DNA of 34,560 bases, taken from positions 1 through 34,560 of the forward strand of contig JACIWU010000031.1 of NCBI GenBank assembly GCA_014360805.1, read 5' to 3'. Numbering within the stretch: position 1 is the first letter of the stretch; each line of letters starts with the position of its first letter. Of the stretch, positions 15,840-23,489 are shown piece by piece. Both the position numbers and the translations under genes were made by a program. This DNA is from Chloroflexota bacterium. GTDB lineage: Bacteria; Chloroflexota; Anaerolineae; DTLA01. A model generated the notes under the pieces. That model did not search any database. It was not told where the DNA came from and was given only the letters and a program-made list of their open reading frames with translations.

Positions 15840-16934
15840 ATGGACACGAGCAGGCCACGAATTCTGGTCATCGGCGCGGGACACGGCGGGAAGGCGATGG
15901 CCGCCGACCTGGCCATCAGGGGGTTCCCCGTGCGCCTGTATAACCGGACGTACTCACGGATTGAGATGATCGCCCTGCGCGGGGGAATAGACCTGGAGTT
16001 TGAGGACGGGCGCTCGGAGTTTGGCCCGCTTGAGATGGTTGCATCCGACCTGGGCATGGCGCTGGAGGGCGTGAACCTGATCATGGTTGTGGTGCCTGCA
16101 TCGGCCCACGCGGACATCGCGGCCCAGTGTGCGCCGTTCTTGGAAAGCGGCCAGGTCATCATCCTGAACCCTGGGCGAACGGGCGGCGCGCTGGAGTTCC
16201 GTCGCGTGTTGGCCGAGAAGGGCTGCCGCGCCTCCGTGGTCGTCGCCGAGGCGCAGACGTTTGTGCTCTCAAGCCGCTCCACGGGGCCTGCGGAGGCGCA
16301 CCTGTTCCGCTCCAAGATTACCGTGCCGCTGGCGGCGCTCCCCTCTACGGACACGCCACGGGCCTTGGAGTTGGCCAGAGCCGCGTATCCCCAATTCATC
16401 CCGGCGCGCAATGTGCTGGAGACCAGCCTGGACAATATGGGAGCGGTGATGCATCCGTCGCTGATGATCCTGAACGCCGGGCGCATTGAGGCCACCCGAG
16501 GCGAATTTCAGTTCTACATTGACGGGGCAACGCCCGGGGTGGCAACTGTCCTGGAGCAGGTGGACGAGGAGCGGGTGGCGGTGGCCCGCGCGCTTCAGGT
16601 GCGGGCGCGGTCGGCTCTGGAATGGCTGCGCGCGGCCTATGCGTCGGTGGGCGACGACCTGTTCCACGCTATACAAGGCACGCCCACGTACAGGGGGGTG
16701 GCGGCCCCGCGCTCGCTGATGCATCGGTACCTCTTTGAGGACGTGCCCATGAGCCTGGTGCCCATCGCGACCATCGGGGCGCATTACGGCGTGGAAACGC
16801 CGACCATCCGCGCGGTGATCCAACTCGCGTGCGTCCTGCATCGCAAAGACTATCTCGCCTTGGGCCGCACCCCTGCGCGCCTGGGCATTGAGAACATGAG
16901 CGTGGAGCAGTTGACACGCTACGTGGAAGGATGA
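15840..16934 (+). CDS. NAD(P)-dependent octopine/nopaline dehydrogenase family enzyme (paralog 2)
   Basis: Also 364 residues, and clearly homologous to the previous gene throughout. Shared blocks include MVVVPA-x-AH, NPGRTGGALE, V-x-EAQT, VLETSLDN(I/M)GAV-x-HP and N-x-RIEA. Its NAD-binding turn differs: VIGAGHGGKAMAADLA (GAGHGG at 12-17) in place of GGGNGAHA. The likely catalytic His is His205. GGAGG at 15824-15828 precedes the ATG at 15840. The tandem arrangement suggests duplication followed by a split in cofactor or substrate preference, or two subunits of one enzyme. Like its twin it lies between the mutase chaperone and the mutase, so it should act in the same pathway. Confidence 0.86.
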   Translation: MDTSRPRILVIGAGHGGKAMAADLAIRGFPVRLYNRTYSRIEMIALRGGIDLEFEDGRSEFGPLEMVASDLGMALEGVNLIMVVVPASAHADIAAQCAPFLESGQVIILNPGRTGGALEFRRVLAEKGCRASVVVAEAQTFVLSSRSTGPAEAHLFRSKITVPLAALPSTDTPRALELARAAYPQFIPARNVLETSLDNMGAVMHPSLMILNAGRIEATRGEFQFYIDGATPGVATVLEQVDEERVAVARALQVRARSALEWLRAAYASVGDDLFHAIQGTPTYRGVAAPRSLMHRYLFEDVPMSLVPIATIGAHYGVETPTIRAVIQLACVLHRKDYLALGRTPARLGIENMSVEQLTRYVEG

Positions 16935-16979
16935 TAGTAACGCGATACCGAAACCAGAGAATTGCATGAAGGAGGAATC

Positions 16980-18623
16980 ATGGCAGAGAAGACGATACTG
17001 GGCGGCTCACTAGGGGAGTGCGTTCACGTCGCCGGCGTTCTGAACTTTCTGCGCATCGCCGAGGAGCAGGGATACAGGACCGAGTTTACGGGGCCGGCGA
17101 CATCCATCGCCGAGTTCGTGGCGGCGGCCCAGGAGGTTGACCCGGACATCCTGGCCATCAGTTACCGCCTGACACCCGAGAACGCCCGAACCCTGCTCCG
17201 CGACCTGTGGCAGGCCTGCGAGGAGGCCGGGCTGACGCACAAACGGTTCGTATTTGGCGGAACGCCGCCGGTGGCCGCCGTCGCCCGCGAGGCGGGGTAC
17301 TTTGAGGCGGTGTTCAGCGGCGAGCAGCCGGTGGAGGCGGTGATCGCCTACCTGCGCGGGCAGCGGTTTGAGGAGATGACTGCCGCCGACTTCCCCGACG
17401 AGACCATGGCGCGCATCCGCTGGAAGGCGCCCTTCCCCATCATCCGCCACCACTTTGGCCTTCCGGCCGAGACCATTGAGCCGACGGTGGAGGGCATCAG
17501 GAAAATCTCCGAGGCCGGCGTGCTGGATGTGATCTCCCTCGGCCCCGATCAGGACGCGCAGGAGAACTTCTTCCACCCCGAGCGCCAGAACCCCAAGCGC
17601 AAGGGCGCGGGCGGGGTGCCATTCCGTACCGAAGAGGACCTCATTCGCCTGTACGAGGCGTCGCGCTGCGGGAACTATCCCCTCATGCGTTCCTACTCGG
17701 GCACGTCGGATCTGCTGGAGTACGCCGAGGTGCTCTGGCGCACCATCCGTAACGCCTGGTGCGCCACCTCGCTCTTCTGGTTCAATGTGGTGGATGGGCG
17801 CGGCCCGTTGAGCCTGCGCGACTCCATCCGCGATCACATGCTGCTCATGAAGTGGCATGGCGAGCGGGGAATCCCCGTGGAGGGCAACGAGCCGTACCAT
17901 TGGGGCCTGCGCGATGGGCATGACGCCGTAGTGTGCGCGGTCTCGTACATCTACGCCCACGTCGCCAAGGCCATGGGCGTGCGCGATTACATCAGCACGT
18001 ACATGTTTGAGACGCCGCCGAACACATCCAACAAGATGGACCTGGCCAAGGCGCTGGCCCAGATTGAACTGGCCGAAAGCCAGCAGGATGCCCACTTCAA
18101 CGTCGTTCGCCAGACCCGCACCGGGCTGATGAGTTATCCGGTGGATATGGACTACGCCAAGGGGCATTTGGGGTCTTCGGTGTACCTGCAAATGGCCCTC
18201 AAGCCCTCCATTGTGCATGTGGTCGGATATTGCGAGGCCAATCACGCCGCCACGCCCGAAGATGTCATTGAGAGTTGCAAAATGGCGCGGCAGGTCATCC
18301 AGACGGCGCTGGCGGGCCAGCCCGACATGACCGCCGATCCCGAAGTCCAGCGCCGCAAAGATGAACTCGTGCGCGAGGCTATGGTCATCGTGGACGCTGT
18401 GCGGCAACTGGGGAGCGGCGTGGCCGATCCGCTGACCGACGTGGAAGTGCTGGCTCGGGCGGTGGAAATCGGCCTGCTGGACGCGCCCCAACTCAAGGGA
18501 AACCCCCATGCCTGCGGCAAGGTGCGCACGCGCCCGGTCAACGGCGCGATTGTGGCTGTGGATGAAGAGGGGCGGCCTTTGACGGAGTCGGAGCGAATTG
18601 CCAAAATCTTCCAAAGCCTGTAG
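16980..18623 (+). CDS. Probable B12-dependent carbon-skeleton mutase: fused GlmS-like B12 domain and GlmE-like barrel
   Basis: A 547-residue protein. Residues 1-130 fit a B12-binding Rossmann domain like GlmS: LGECVHVAG at the cobalt-ligand loop (His16), then ILAISYRLTPENAR and a FVFGGTPP loop. The usual DxHxxG reads CxHxxG here, with the ligand His and the Gly kept. Residues about 140-547 resemble the glutamate mutase epsilon barrel; the C-terminus AVEIGLLDAP...GKVRTRP...PLTESERI parallels the GlmE end (FETGVMDIP...GKMMPVR...PFTEEI). Glutamate mutase is usually two subunits, so this is a natural fusion with the B12 domain first. I could not confirm the glutamate-binding Arg residues, so the substrate may differ. 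AAGGAGG (16969-16975) sets the start at 16980. With glmL upstream, a 1,2-rearrangement of an amino or carboxylic acid is the likely reaction. Confidence 0.75.
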   Translation: MAEKTILGGSLGECVHVAGVLNFLRIAEEQGYRTEFTGPATSIAEFVAAAQEVDPDILAISYRLTPENARTLLRDLWQACEEAGLTHKRFVFGGTPPVAAVAREAGYFEAVFSGEQPVEAVIAYLRGQRFEEMTAADFPDETMARIRWKAPFPIIRHHFGLPAETIEPTVEGIRKISEAGVLDVISLGPDQDAQENFFHPERQNPKRKGAGGVPFRTEEDLIRLYEASRCGNYPLMRSYSGTSDLLEYAEVLWRTIRNAWCATSLFWFNVVDGRGPLSLRDSIRDHMLLMKWHGERGIPVEGNEPYHWGLRDGHDAVVCAVSYIYAHVAKAMGVRDYISTYMFETPPNTSNKMDLAKALAQIELAESQQDAHFNVVRQTRTGLMSYPVDMDYAKGHLGSSVYLQMALKPSIVHVVGYCEANHAATPEDVIESCKMARQVIQTALAGQPDMTADPEVQRRKDELVREAMVIVDAVRQLGSGVADPLTDVEVLARAVEIGLLDAPQLKGNPHACGKVRTRPVNGAIVAVDEEGRPLTESERIAKIFQSL

Positions 18624-18628
18624 AATAT

Positions 18629-18645
18629 AGTCGGAACTTCCGACT
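18629..18645. promoter_or_regulatory. Perfect 17-base palindrome (candidate operator) between mutase and importer
   Basis: AGTCGGAA-C-TTCCGACT: two perfect 8-bp half-sites around one base, 5 bases after the mutase stop. The 1-base centre suits a dimeric repressor site better than an RNA hairpin. A small GGGGC-TTT-GCCCC hairpin (18647-18659) follows at once; with no T-run it is not a clear terminator. Confidence 0.6.
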
Positions 18646-18676
18646 AGGGGCTTTGCCCCCCTGATCGGTGAGGCAC

Positions 18677-18691
18677 GGAAAGGAGGTGATC
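18677..18691 (+). promoter_or_regulatory. Unusually long Shine-Dalgarno-like sequence with no start codon at normal distance
   Basis: GGAAAGGAGGTGATC contains 14 bases fully complementary to the conserved 3' tail of 16S rRNA. It lies about 80 bases upstream of the binding-protein ATG, which has its own AAGGAGG. A GTG inside it (18686) opens a 20-codon frame ending at 18748; that GTG is too close to the site for ordinary initiation. Confidence 0.45.
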
Positions 18692-18769
18692 GGAGGAGAA
18701 AACCGGCGCGAGCGTTTCGGAGCCTTTTGGAAGTTGGTTCGTTTCTAGTGCAGCAAAAGGAGGAAACAC

Positions 18770-20443
18770 ATGGCTAGAGCAAGACTCAAGGTAATCGCGT
18801 CTGTTGCGTTGTTGGCGATGACCCTGCCGCTCATCGCAGCCTGTGGAGGAGCAGGCCCCACACCCACGCCGGAGAAGGTCGTTGTCAAAGAGACGGTTCC
18901 CGTCAAAGAGACCGTGGTCGTGCAGATCACTCCTACGCCCGGGCCCAAGCGGGGCGGCACCCTCATCGTAGGGTTGATGAGCCCCGTGCTCAGCCTGGAC
19001 CCGGCGGACTACCGCGACCGCCAGACCGAGACGGTCATCCGCAACATGTTTGACGGCCTGGTAACCCGCACCAAGGACAACCAGGTGGTGCTGGAGATGG
19101 CGCAATCGGCCACGCTGATTGACCCTCAAACCTGGGAGTTCAAACTCAAAGAGGGGATGACATTCCACAACGGGGACCCGGTAACCGCCGAGGACGTCAA
19201 GTTCACCTTTGACCGCATCATCACGGAAGGCGCCATTGAGTACCCGGAGCCCCACACCGCTGCCCGCAAGGGCCTCATCGCGCCGCTGGAGAGCGTGGAG
19301 GTCGTGGATCCGCTCACCGTGCGCTTCCACCTGAAGGCGCCGTGGCCCGTGTTCATGCAGATGCTGTGCCACCAGCAGATCATCCCCAAGAAGTACTTTG
19401 AGTCGGTGGGCGGCACCAAGGGGTTCATTGAGAAGCCCGTTGGGGCAGGGCCGTTCAAGTTCGTGGAAGGGAAACTGGACGACCAGATCGTGCTGGAGCG
19501 GTACGAGAACTACTACGGCGGCGCCGATGACCTGCCGCCCGTCGGGCCGGCTTTCGCCGACCGGGTGATCTTCAAGATCATCCCCGAGCGGTCGTCCCGC
19601 GTTGCGGCCCTCCAGGCGGGCGAGGTGAACATCATCCAAGGAGTGCCGTCCTACATCGTGCCGCAGTTGCTCAGCGACCCCAGACTGCAGGTGAAGACCT
19701 GCGCCGGGACGCGCCCGCACTTCATGGAAGTCAACGTCAAACAGAAGCCCTTTGACGACGTGCGCGTCCGCCAGGCCCTCAACTACGGCGTCAATGTGGA
19801 CCTCATCCTTGCCAAGATCCTGAGCGGCTACGGCGTGCGCCTGCCGGGCATCCTGTCCCCGTTCAACAACTTCGCAGACCCCAACCTCAAGCCTTATCCG
19901 TTTGATGTGGAGAAGGCGAAAGCCTTGCTGAAAGAGGCGGGTTACGAAAACGGGTTCTCCTTCGTCATTGATGTGAGCGCCGACAACAAGGAACTGGCCG
20001 AGGCCATCGCGGGAGAACTGCGCACCAACCTGGGGCTGGATGTCAGCGTCCGCGTCTGGGACTGGGCCGTGCTGCGGCCGAAGTTGCTGGCCGGGGAGCG
20101 CCAGGCGACCGTCGGCAGTTGGGGCGACTCGGCCTTTGACCCGGTGGGCTACCTGGAGGCAAAGGTGCACACCTACGTTGAGGGCTCCACCTACGGGCGC
20201 GGCAACTACAGCGGGTACAGCAACCCGCGCGTGGACGAACTTATCAAAGCGGGCGAGGTTGAGACCGACGTTGCGAAGCGCCATGAGATCTACAACGAGA
20301 TTCAACGCATCGTCTGGGAAGAAGCGCCCATGGTCTTCCTGTTCGTCCCGCAGGAGATTGAGGCTGCCGCTGCCAATGTGCAGAACTGGAGTCCTTCGCC
20401 CGACAGCCGCATCAACCTCCACGATGTCTGGTTGTCTCAGTAG
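18770..20443 (+). CDS. Peptide-type ABC transporter substrate-binding lipoprotein (SBP family 5, DppA/OppA-like)
   Basis: A 557-residue extracytoplasmic binding protein. The signal peptide ends in the lipobox LIAAC (Cys25), followed by a Thr/Pro/Val linker to about 60. The mature part shows family-5 hallmarks: RGGTLIVGL...SLDPADYRD, WEFKLKEGMTFHNGDPVTAEDVKFTFDR, VGAGPFKFVE, and a C-terminal RVDELIKAGEVETDVAKRHEIYNEIQRIVWEEAPM. Length is normal. AAGGAGG (18757-18763) precedes the ATG. Family 5 proteins bind peptides, but also opines such as nopaline and octopine-type compounds, nickel and sugars, so the ligand cannot be read from sequence. Its place right after two opine-dehydrogenase-family genes makes an N-substituted amino acid attractive. 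A strong stem-loop follows the gene. Confidence 0.92.
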   Translation: MARARLKVIASVALLAMTLPLIAACGGAGPTPTPEKVVVKETVPVKETVVVQITPTPGPKRGGTLIVGLMSPVLSLDPADYRDRQTETVIRNMFDGLVTRTKDNQVVLEMAQSATLIDPQTWEFKLKEGMTFHNGDPVTAEDVKFTFDRIITEGAIEYPEPHTAARKGLIAPLESVEVVDPLTVRFHLKAPWPVFMQMLCHQQIIPKKYFESVGGTKGFIEKPVGAGPFKFVEGKLDDQIVLERYENYYGGADDLPPVGPAFADRVIFKIIPERSSRVAALQAGEVNIIQGVPSYIVPQLLSDPRLQVKTCAGTRPHFMEVNVKQKPFDDVRVRQALNYGVNVDLILAKILSGYGVRLPGILSPFNNFADPNLKPYPFDVEKAKALLKEAGYENGFSFVIDVSADNKELAEAIAGELRTNLGLDVSVRVWDWAVLRPKLLAGERQATVGSWGDSAFDPVGYLEAKVHTYVEGSTYGRGNYSGYSNPRVDELIKAGEVETDVAKRHEIYNEIQRIVWEEAPMVFLFVPQEIEAAAANVQNWSPSPDSRINLHDVWLSQ

Positions 20444-20458
20444 TCGGGTAACTTGGGC

Positions 20459-20492
20459 GGATCAGGGGAGCGGTTCGCCGCTCCTCTGATCC
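20459..20492 (+). terminator. Strong stem-loop after the binding-protein gene (partial terminator or mRNA stabiliser)
   Basis: A 15-bp stem (20459-20473 with 20478-20492) with one mismatch and a TTCG tetraloop. No T-run follows. It has the same position relative to its operon as the hairpin after pstS, so it probably raises the ratio of binding protein to permease. Confidence 0.78.
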
Positions 20493-20513
20493 CCGCAATG
20501 GTGAGGCGTGCCG

Positions 20514-21524
20514 ATGCGAGGCGTCAAAATCCTTGAACGATTGCTATACACAATTCCCATCATGTTCGGCGTGGCGGTGTTGGTGTTCTTGTTTATGCGC
20601 ATGACGCCGGGCGATCCTGTGGATATCATGATGGGTGAGGCGGGCACCATTGCCCCAGGCGAGATGGAGCAACTTCGGAAGGAGTTCCATCTGGACGAAC
20701 CGCTGCACGTTCAGTTGTACCTGTTTCTCTCCAACGCGTTGCGCGGCGATTTGGGCTACTCCTACGCGTACAAGAAGCCGGTTACGGAACTCATCGCGGA
20801 GCAACTCCCGGCAACCATAGAACTGGCATTGGGCGCGCTTCTGTTTTCGTTGATCATCGCTGTGCCGATCGGCATCTGGTCGGCGGTGAAACAGTATTCC
20901 ATCGTGGACCGTGTGAGCATGGCCGGCGCTTTTTTGGGCGTTTCCATGCCCGCTTTCTGGCTTGGCATTCTTCTTATCTTGATTTTCTCGGTGAGACTGC
21001 GGTGGCTGCCCGTAACGGGGCGCATTGACTACAACGCCGGGCTTCAGGTGGTAACAGGGTTCTACGTGGTGGATAGCATTCTCACCCATAACACAGCGGC
21101 GCTGGTGTCATCGCTGAAGCATCTGCTCCTACCGTCCATCGCCCTCGGCGCAGGTGCGGCGGCGATGGTGGCCCGCGTGCTTCGTTCTAGCATGATAGAG
21201 GCCCTTCGGCAGGACTACGTAACCCTGGCACGGGCCAAGGGGGTGCGCGAAACGTGGGTGGTGCTGAAGCATGCGCTGCGCAACGCCCTCATCCCCACGG
21301 TAACGGTGGTGGGGATTCAGGTGGGCGTGCTCCTGGGCGGCAACATGATCGTGGAGCAAGTCTTCAGTTGGCCCGGCCTGGGCAGGTTGGCCGTGCGCGC
21401 CATTTTCTCGCGTGACTTCCCGCTGGTCCAGGGCGTGGTCATGGTGTACGCCCTGACGTTCGTGCTGGCGAACCTCATCGTGGACATCCTGTACACCTAT
21501 ATCAATCCGAAGATCACCCTGTAG
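20514..21524 (+). CDS. Peptide-type ABC transporter permease, DppB-like
   Basis: A 336-residue inner-membrane subunit with six predicted helices. It has the DppB-type N-terminus (ILERLLYTIPIMFGVAVLVFLFMRMTPGDPV), the LRKEFHLDEPLHVQLYLFL segment, LRGDLGYSYAYKKPV, and the ABC-coupling loop EALRQDYVTLARAKGVRETWVVLKHALRNALIPTV shortened here to its key parts: DYV-x-LARAKG and HALRNALIP. GGTGAGG at 20500-20506 favours the ATG at 20514 over the GTG at 20508. It pairs with the DppC-like permease 13 bases downstream. Confidence 0.93.
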   Translation: MRGVKILERLLYTIPIMFGVAVLVFLFMRMTPGDPVDIMMGEAGTIAPGEMEQLRKEFHLDEPLHVQLYLFLSNALRGDLGYSYAYKKPVTELIAEQLPATIELALGALLFSLIIAVPIGIWSAVKQYSIVDRVSMAGAFLGVSMPAFWLGILLILIFSVRLRWLPVTGRIDYNAGLQVVTGFYVVDSILTHNTAALVSSLKHLLLPSIALGAGAAAMVARVLRSSMIEALRQDYVTLARAKGVRETWVVLKHALRNALIPTVTVVGIQVGVLLGGNMIVEQVFSWPGLGRLAVRAIFSRDFPLVQGVVMVYALTFVLANLIVDILYTYINPKITL

Positions 21525-21537
21525 CAGGGGGAAGGCC

Positions 21538-22458
21538 ATGCAGACCACACAAACCGCAATGCCCTGGTGGTATCCGCTGACCATCCGACTGCGGATTTGG
21601 GCCGCGAATGCCGCGGGGTTCTTCCGCGACCTAGCTGGCCACCCCATTGCCCTAGCGGGTGGGCTGGTGGTGGTCTTATACGTCGCGATGGCCATTTTTG
21701 CGCCGCAGATCGCGCCGCATGACCCCACCAAAGGGGAGTTAATACGCCGACTTGAGCCGCCAGTGTGGGCCGGGGGAACCATGGACTACTGGCTCGGCAC
21801 GGATGCCCAGGGGCGCGACCTGTGGTCTCGCATCGTCTTCGGGAGCCGCATTTCGCTCTGGGTGGGGTTCGTATCCGTGGTCATCTCGGCGGTCGTGGGC
21901 GTGCTTCTGGGATGCCTGGCGGGGTACTTCCGGGGCGCGCTGGACGAGGTACTGTCGCGTTTCTCGGACCTGTTGCTGGCGTTCCCCTACTTGATCTTCG
22001 CCATCGCCGTGATGGCGTTCATGGGGCCGGGGATGACGAACCTGCTCCTGGCCCTGACGTTCAAAGGCTGGGTGGAGTTCTACCGTCTTGCGCGCGGGGA
22101 GATGCTCTCGGAGAAGACGAAGGAGTACGTTCCGGCGGCTGTGGCCGTGGGCATGGGCGACCTGCGCATTATCGTCTCCGAGGTGTTGCCCAACATCTTC
22201 CACTCGGTGCTGGTTCTCGCCACGCTGCGCCTTGGCGTCATGATCGTCATGGAAGCAAGTCTCAGTTTCCTCGGCCTGGGCATTCAGCCGCCCACGCCCG
22301 CTTGGGGGTCTATGGTGTCGGAGGGGCGCGACTACCTGACTACGTCCTGGTGGGTGTCCACGATACCCGGCCTGGCCATTCTCGTCTTGGTGCTGGCGAT
22401 CAACGTTTTCGGCGAAGGGTTGCGCGACATCCTGGACCCGCGACTGAAGATTGAATAA
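21538..22458 (+). CDS. Peptide-type ABC transporter permease, DppC-like
   Basis: A 306-residue second membrane subunit. It has a cytoplasmic N-terminus, a first helix at about 36-58, the DppC family motif HWLGTD-like DYWLGTDAQGRDLWSRIVFG, YFRGALDEVLSRFSDLLLAFP, a coupling loop around LSEKTKEYVPAAVAVGMGD and VLPNIFHSVLVLATL, and EASLSFLGLGIQPPTPAWGSM near the end. All are standard for the DppC/OppC subfamily, and the length is normal. GGGGGAAGG lies just before the ATG. It ends 9 bases before the first ATPase gene. Confidence 0.93.
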   Translation: MQTTQTAMPWWYPLTIRLRIWAANAAGFFRDLAGHPIALAGGLVVVLYVAMAIFAPQIAPHDPTKGELIRRLEPPVWAGGTMDYWLGTDAQGRDLWSRIVFGSRISLWVGFVSVVISAVVGVLLGCLAGYFRGALDEVLSRFSDLLLAFPYLIFAIAVMAFMGPGMTNLLLALTFKGWVEFYRLARGEMLSEKTKEYVPAAVAVGMGDLRIIVSEVLPNIFHSVLVLATLRLGVMIVMEASLSFLGLGIQPPTPAWGSMVSEGRDYLTTSWWVSTIPGLAILVLVLAINVFGEGLRDILDPRLKIE

Positions 22459-22467
22459 GAGGGCACG

Positions 22468-23478
22468 ATGGCACAATCACAGCCATTGTTGGAGATTCGG
22501 CATCTTACGACGGTTTTCCCGACCCGCAGAGGGGTGGTGCGCGCGGTGTCGGGCCTGGACCTAACGTTGGCCCGCGGGGAATTGCTGGGCCTCGTGGGCG
22601 AGTCGGGCTGCGGGAAAAGCGTGTCCATGCTCTCCATCTTGCGCCTGGTGTCGCATCCGGGCAGGATTGTAGCGGGTGAGATTCTGCTGGAAGGCCAGAA
22701 TCTGTTGAAACTCCCGATGCACGCCATGAGGCAAATCCGCGGTCGGCAGATCAGCATGATTTTCCAGGACCCCATGACGACTCTGAATCCGGCGTTCCGC
22801 GTGGGCGACCAGATCGCCGAGGCGCTGCGCATTCATGGGATGCTCAACGGCTCCGGCCCGTCGCTGTGGCCCTTTGGCAGGGCGCGGGCCGAAGCCGAGC
22901 GGAAGCGCGTGGTGGAGTTGCTGGACGAGGTGGGCATTGCCGTTCCGTGGGAGGCCCGCAAGCGCTATCCGCACGAGTTCAGCGGGGGGATGCAGCAGCG
23001 CGCCCTCATCGCCATTGCCGTTTCGTGCAAGCCGAAGATACTCCTCGCGGATGAGCCTACTACCGCCCTGGATGTTACCATTCAGGCGCAGATTATGGAT
23101 TTGCTGCGGAGGCTCAACCAGGAGTACGGCACAAGCGTCGTTCTGGTTACGCACAATCTGGCGTTGGCTGCCACGTTCTGCCAGAATATCGCCGTCATGT
23201 ACGCCGGGCGGTTGATGGAAAAGGGGCCTACCGACGCGGTGATTGAAGATCCGAAGCACCCGTATACCCGTGGCCTGTTGGAATGCATTCCCAAGATCGG
23301 CGCGACACGCGAGCCGCTGCAACCGATTCCAGGGAACGTCCCAGACCTGGCCGAACTTCCGCCGGGATGCGCCTTCCACCCTCGGTGCGGACACGCGCAG
23401 GAGGCTTGCCAGGAGGGTGAGGTGCCACTGGTTACGCTGCCAGACGGCCGCCAGGTGCGGTGTCTGCTTTACGTCTAG
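22468..23478 (+). CDS. Peptide-type ABC transporter ATP-binding protein, DppD-like
   Basis: A 336-residue ATPase. Visible motifs: Walker [11 protein letters not shown] at about 47-56 (the family's usual Ser/Thr pair), Q-loop MIFQDPMTTLNPAFRVGDQI, signature FSGGMQQR, Walker B ILLADEPTTALDVTIQAQ and switch His in VTHNLALA. The C-terminal oligopeptide/dipeptide transporter extension with PGNVPDLAELPPGCAFHPRC and further Cys residues is present; in this family those Cys can hold an iron-sulfur cluster. Immediately followed by its partner ATPase, 11 bases away. Confidence 0.93.
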   Translation: MAQSQPLLEIRHLTTVFPTRRGVVRAVSGLDLTLARGELLGLVGESGCGKSVSMLSILRLVSHPGRIVAGEILLEGQNLLKLPMHAMRQIRGRQISMIFQDPMTTLNPAFRVGDQIAEALRIHGMLNGSGPSLWPFGRARAEAERKRVVELLDEVGIAVPWEARKRYPHEFSGGMQQRALIAIAVSCKPKILLADEPTTALDVTIQAQIMDLLRRLNQEYGTSVVLVTHNLALAATFCQNIAVMYAGRLMEKGPTDAVIEDPKHPYTRGLLECIPKIGATREPLQPIPGNVPDLAELPPGCAFHPRCGHAQEACQEGEVPLVTLPDGRQVRCLLYV

Positions 23479-23489
23479 AGGCGAGTGCG

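Noticed and set aside
17010-18614. 534-codon open frame on the minus strand opposite the B12 mutase
   Set aside because: It mirrors the codon pattern of the GC-rich + strand gene, has no ribosome-binding site or recognisable motifs, and the + strand product has clear domain structure.
18644-20422. 592-codon minus-strand open frame opposite the binding-protein gene
   Set aside because: Shadow of a family-5 binding protein gene in GC-rich DNA; the translated sequence is His/Arg/Val-rich without domains.
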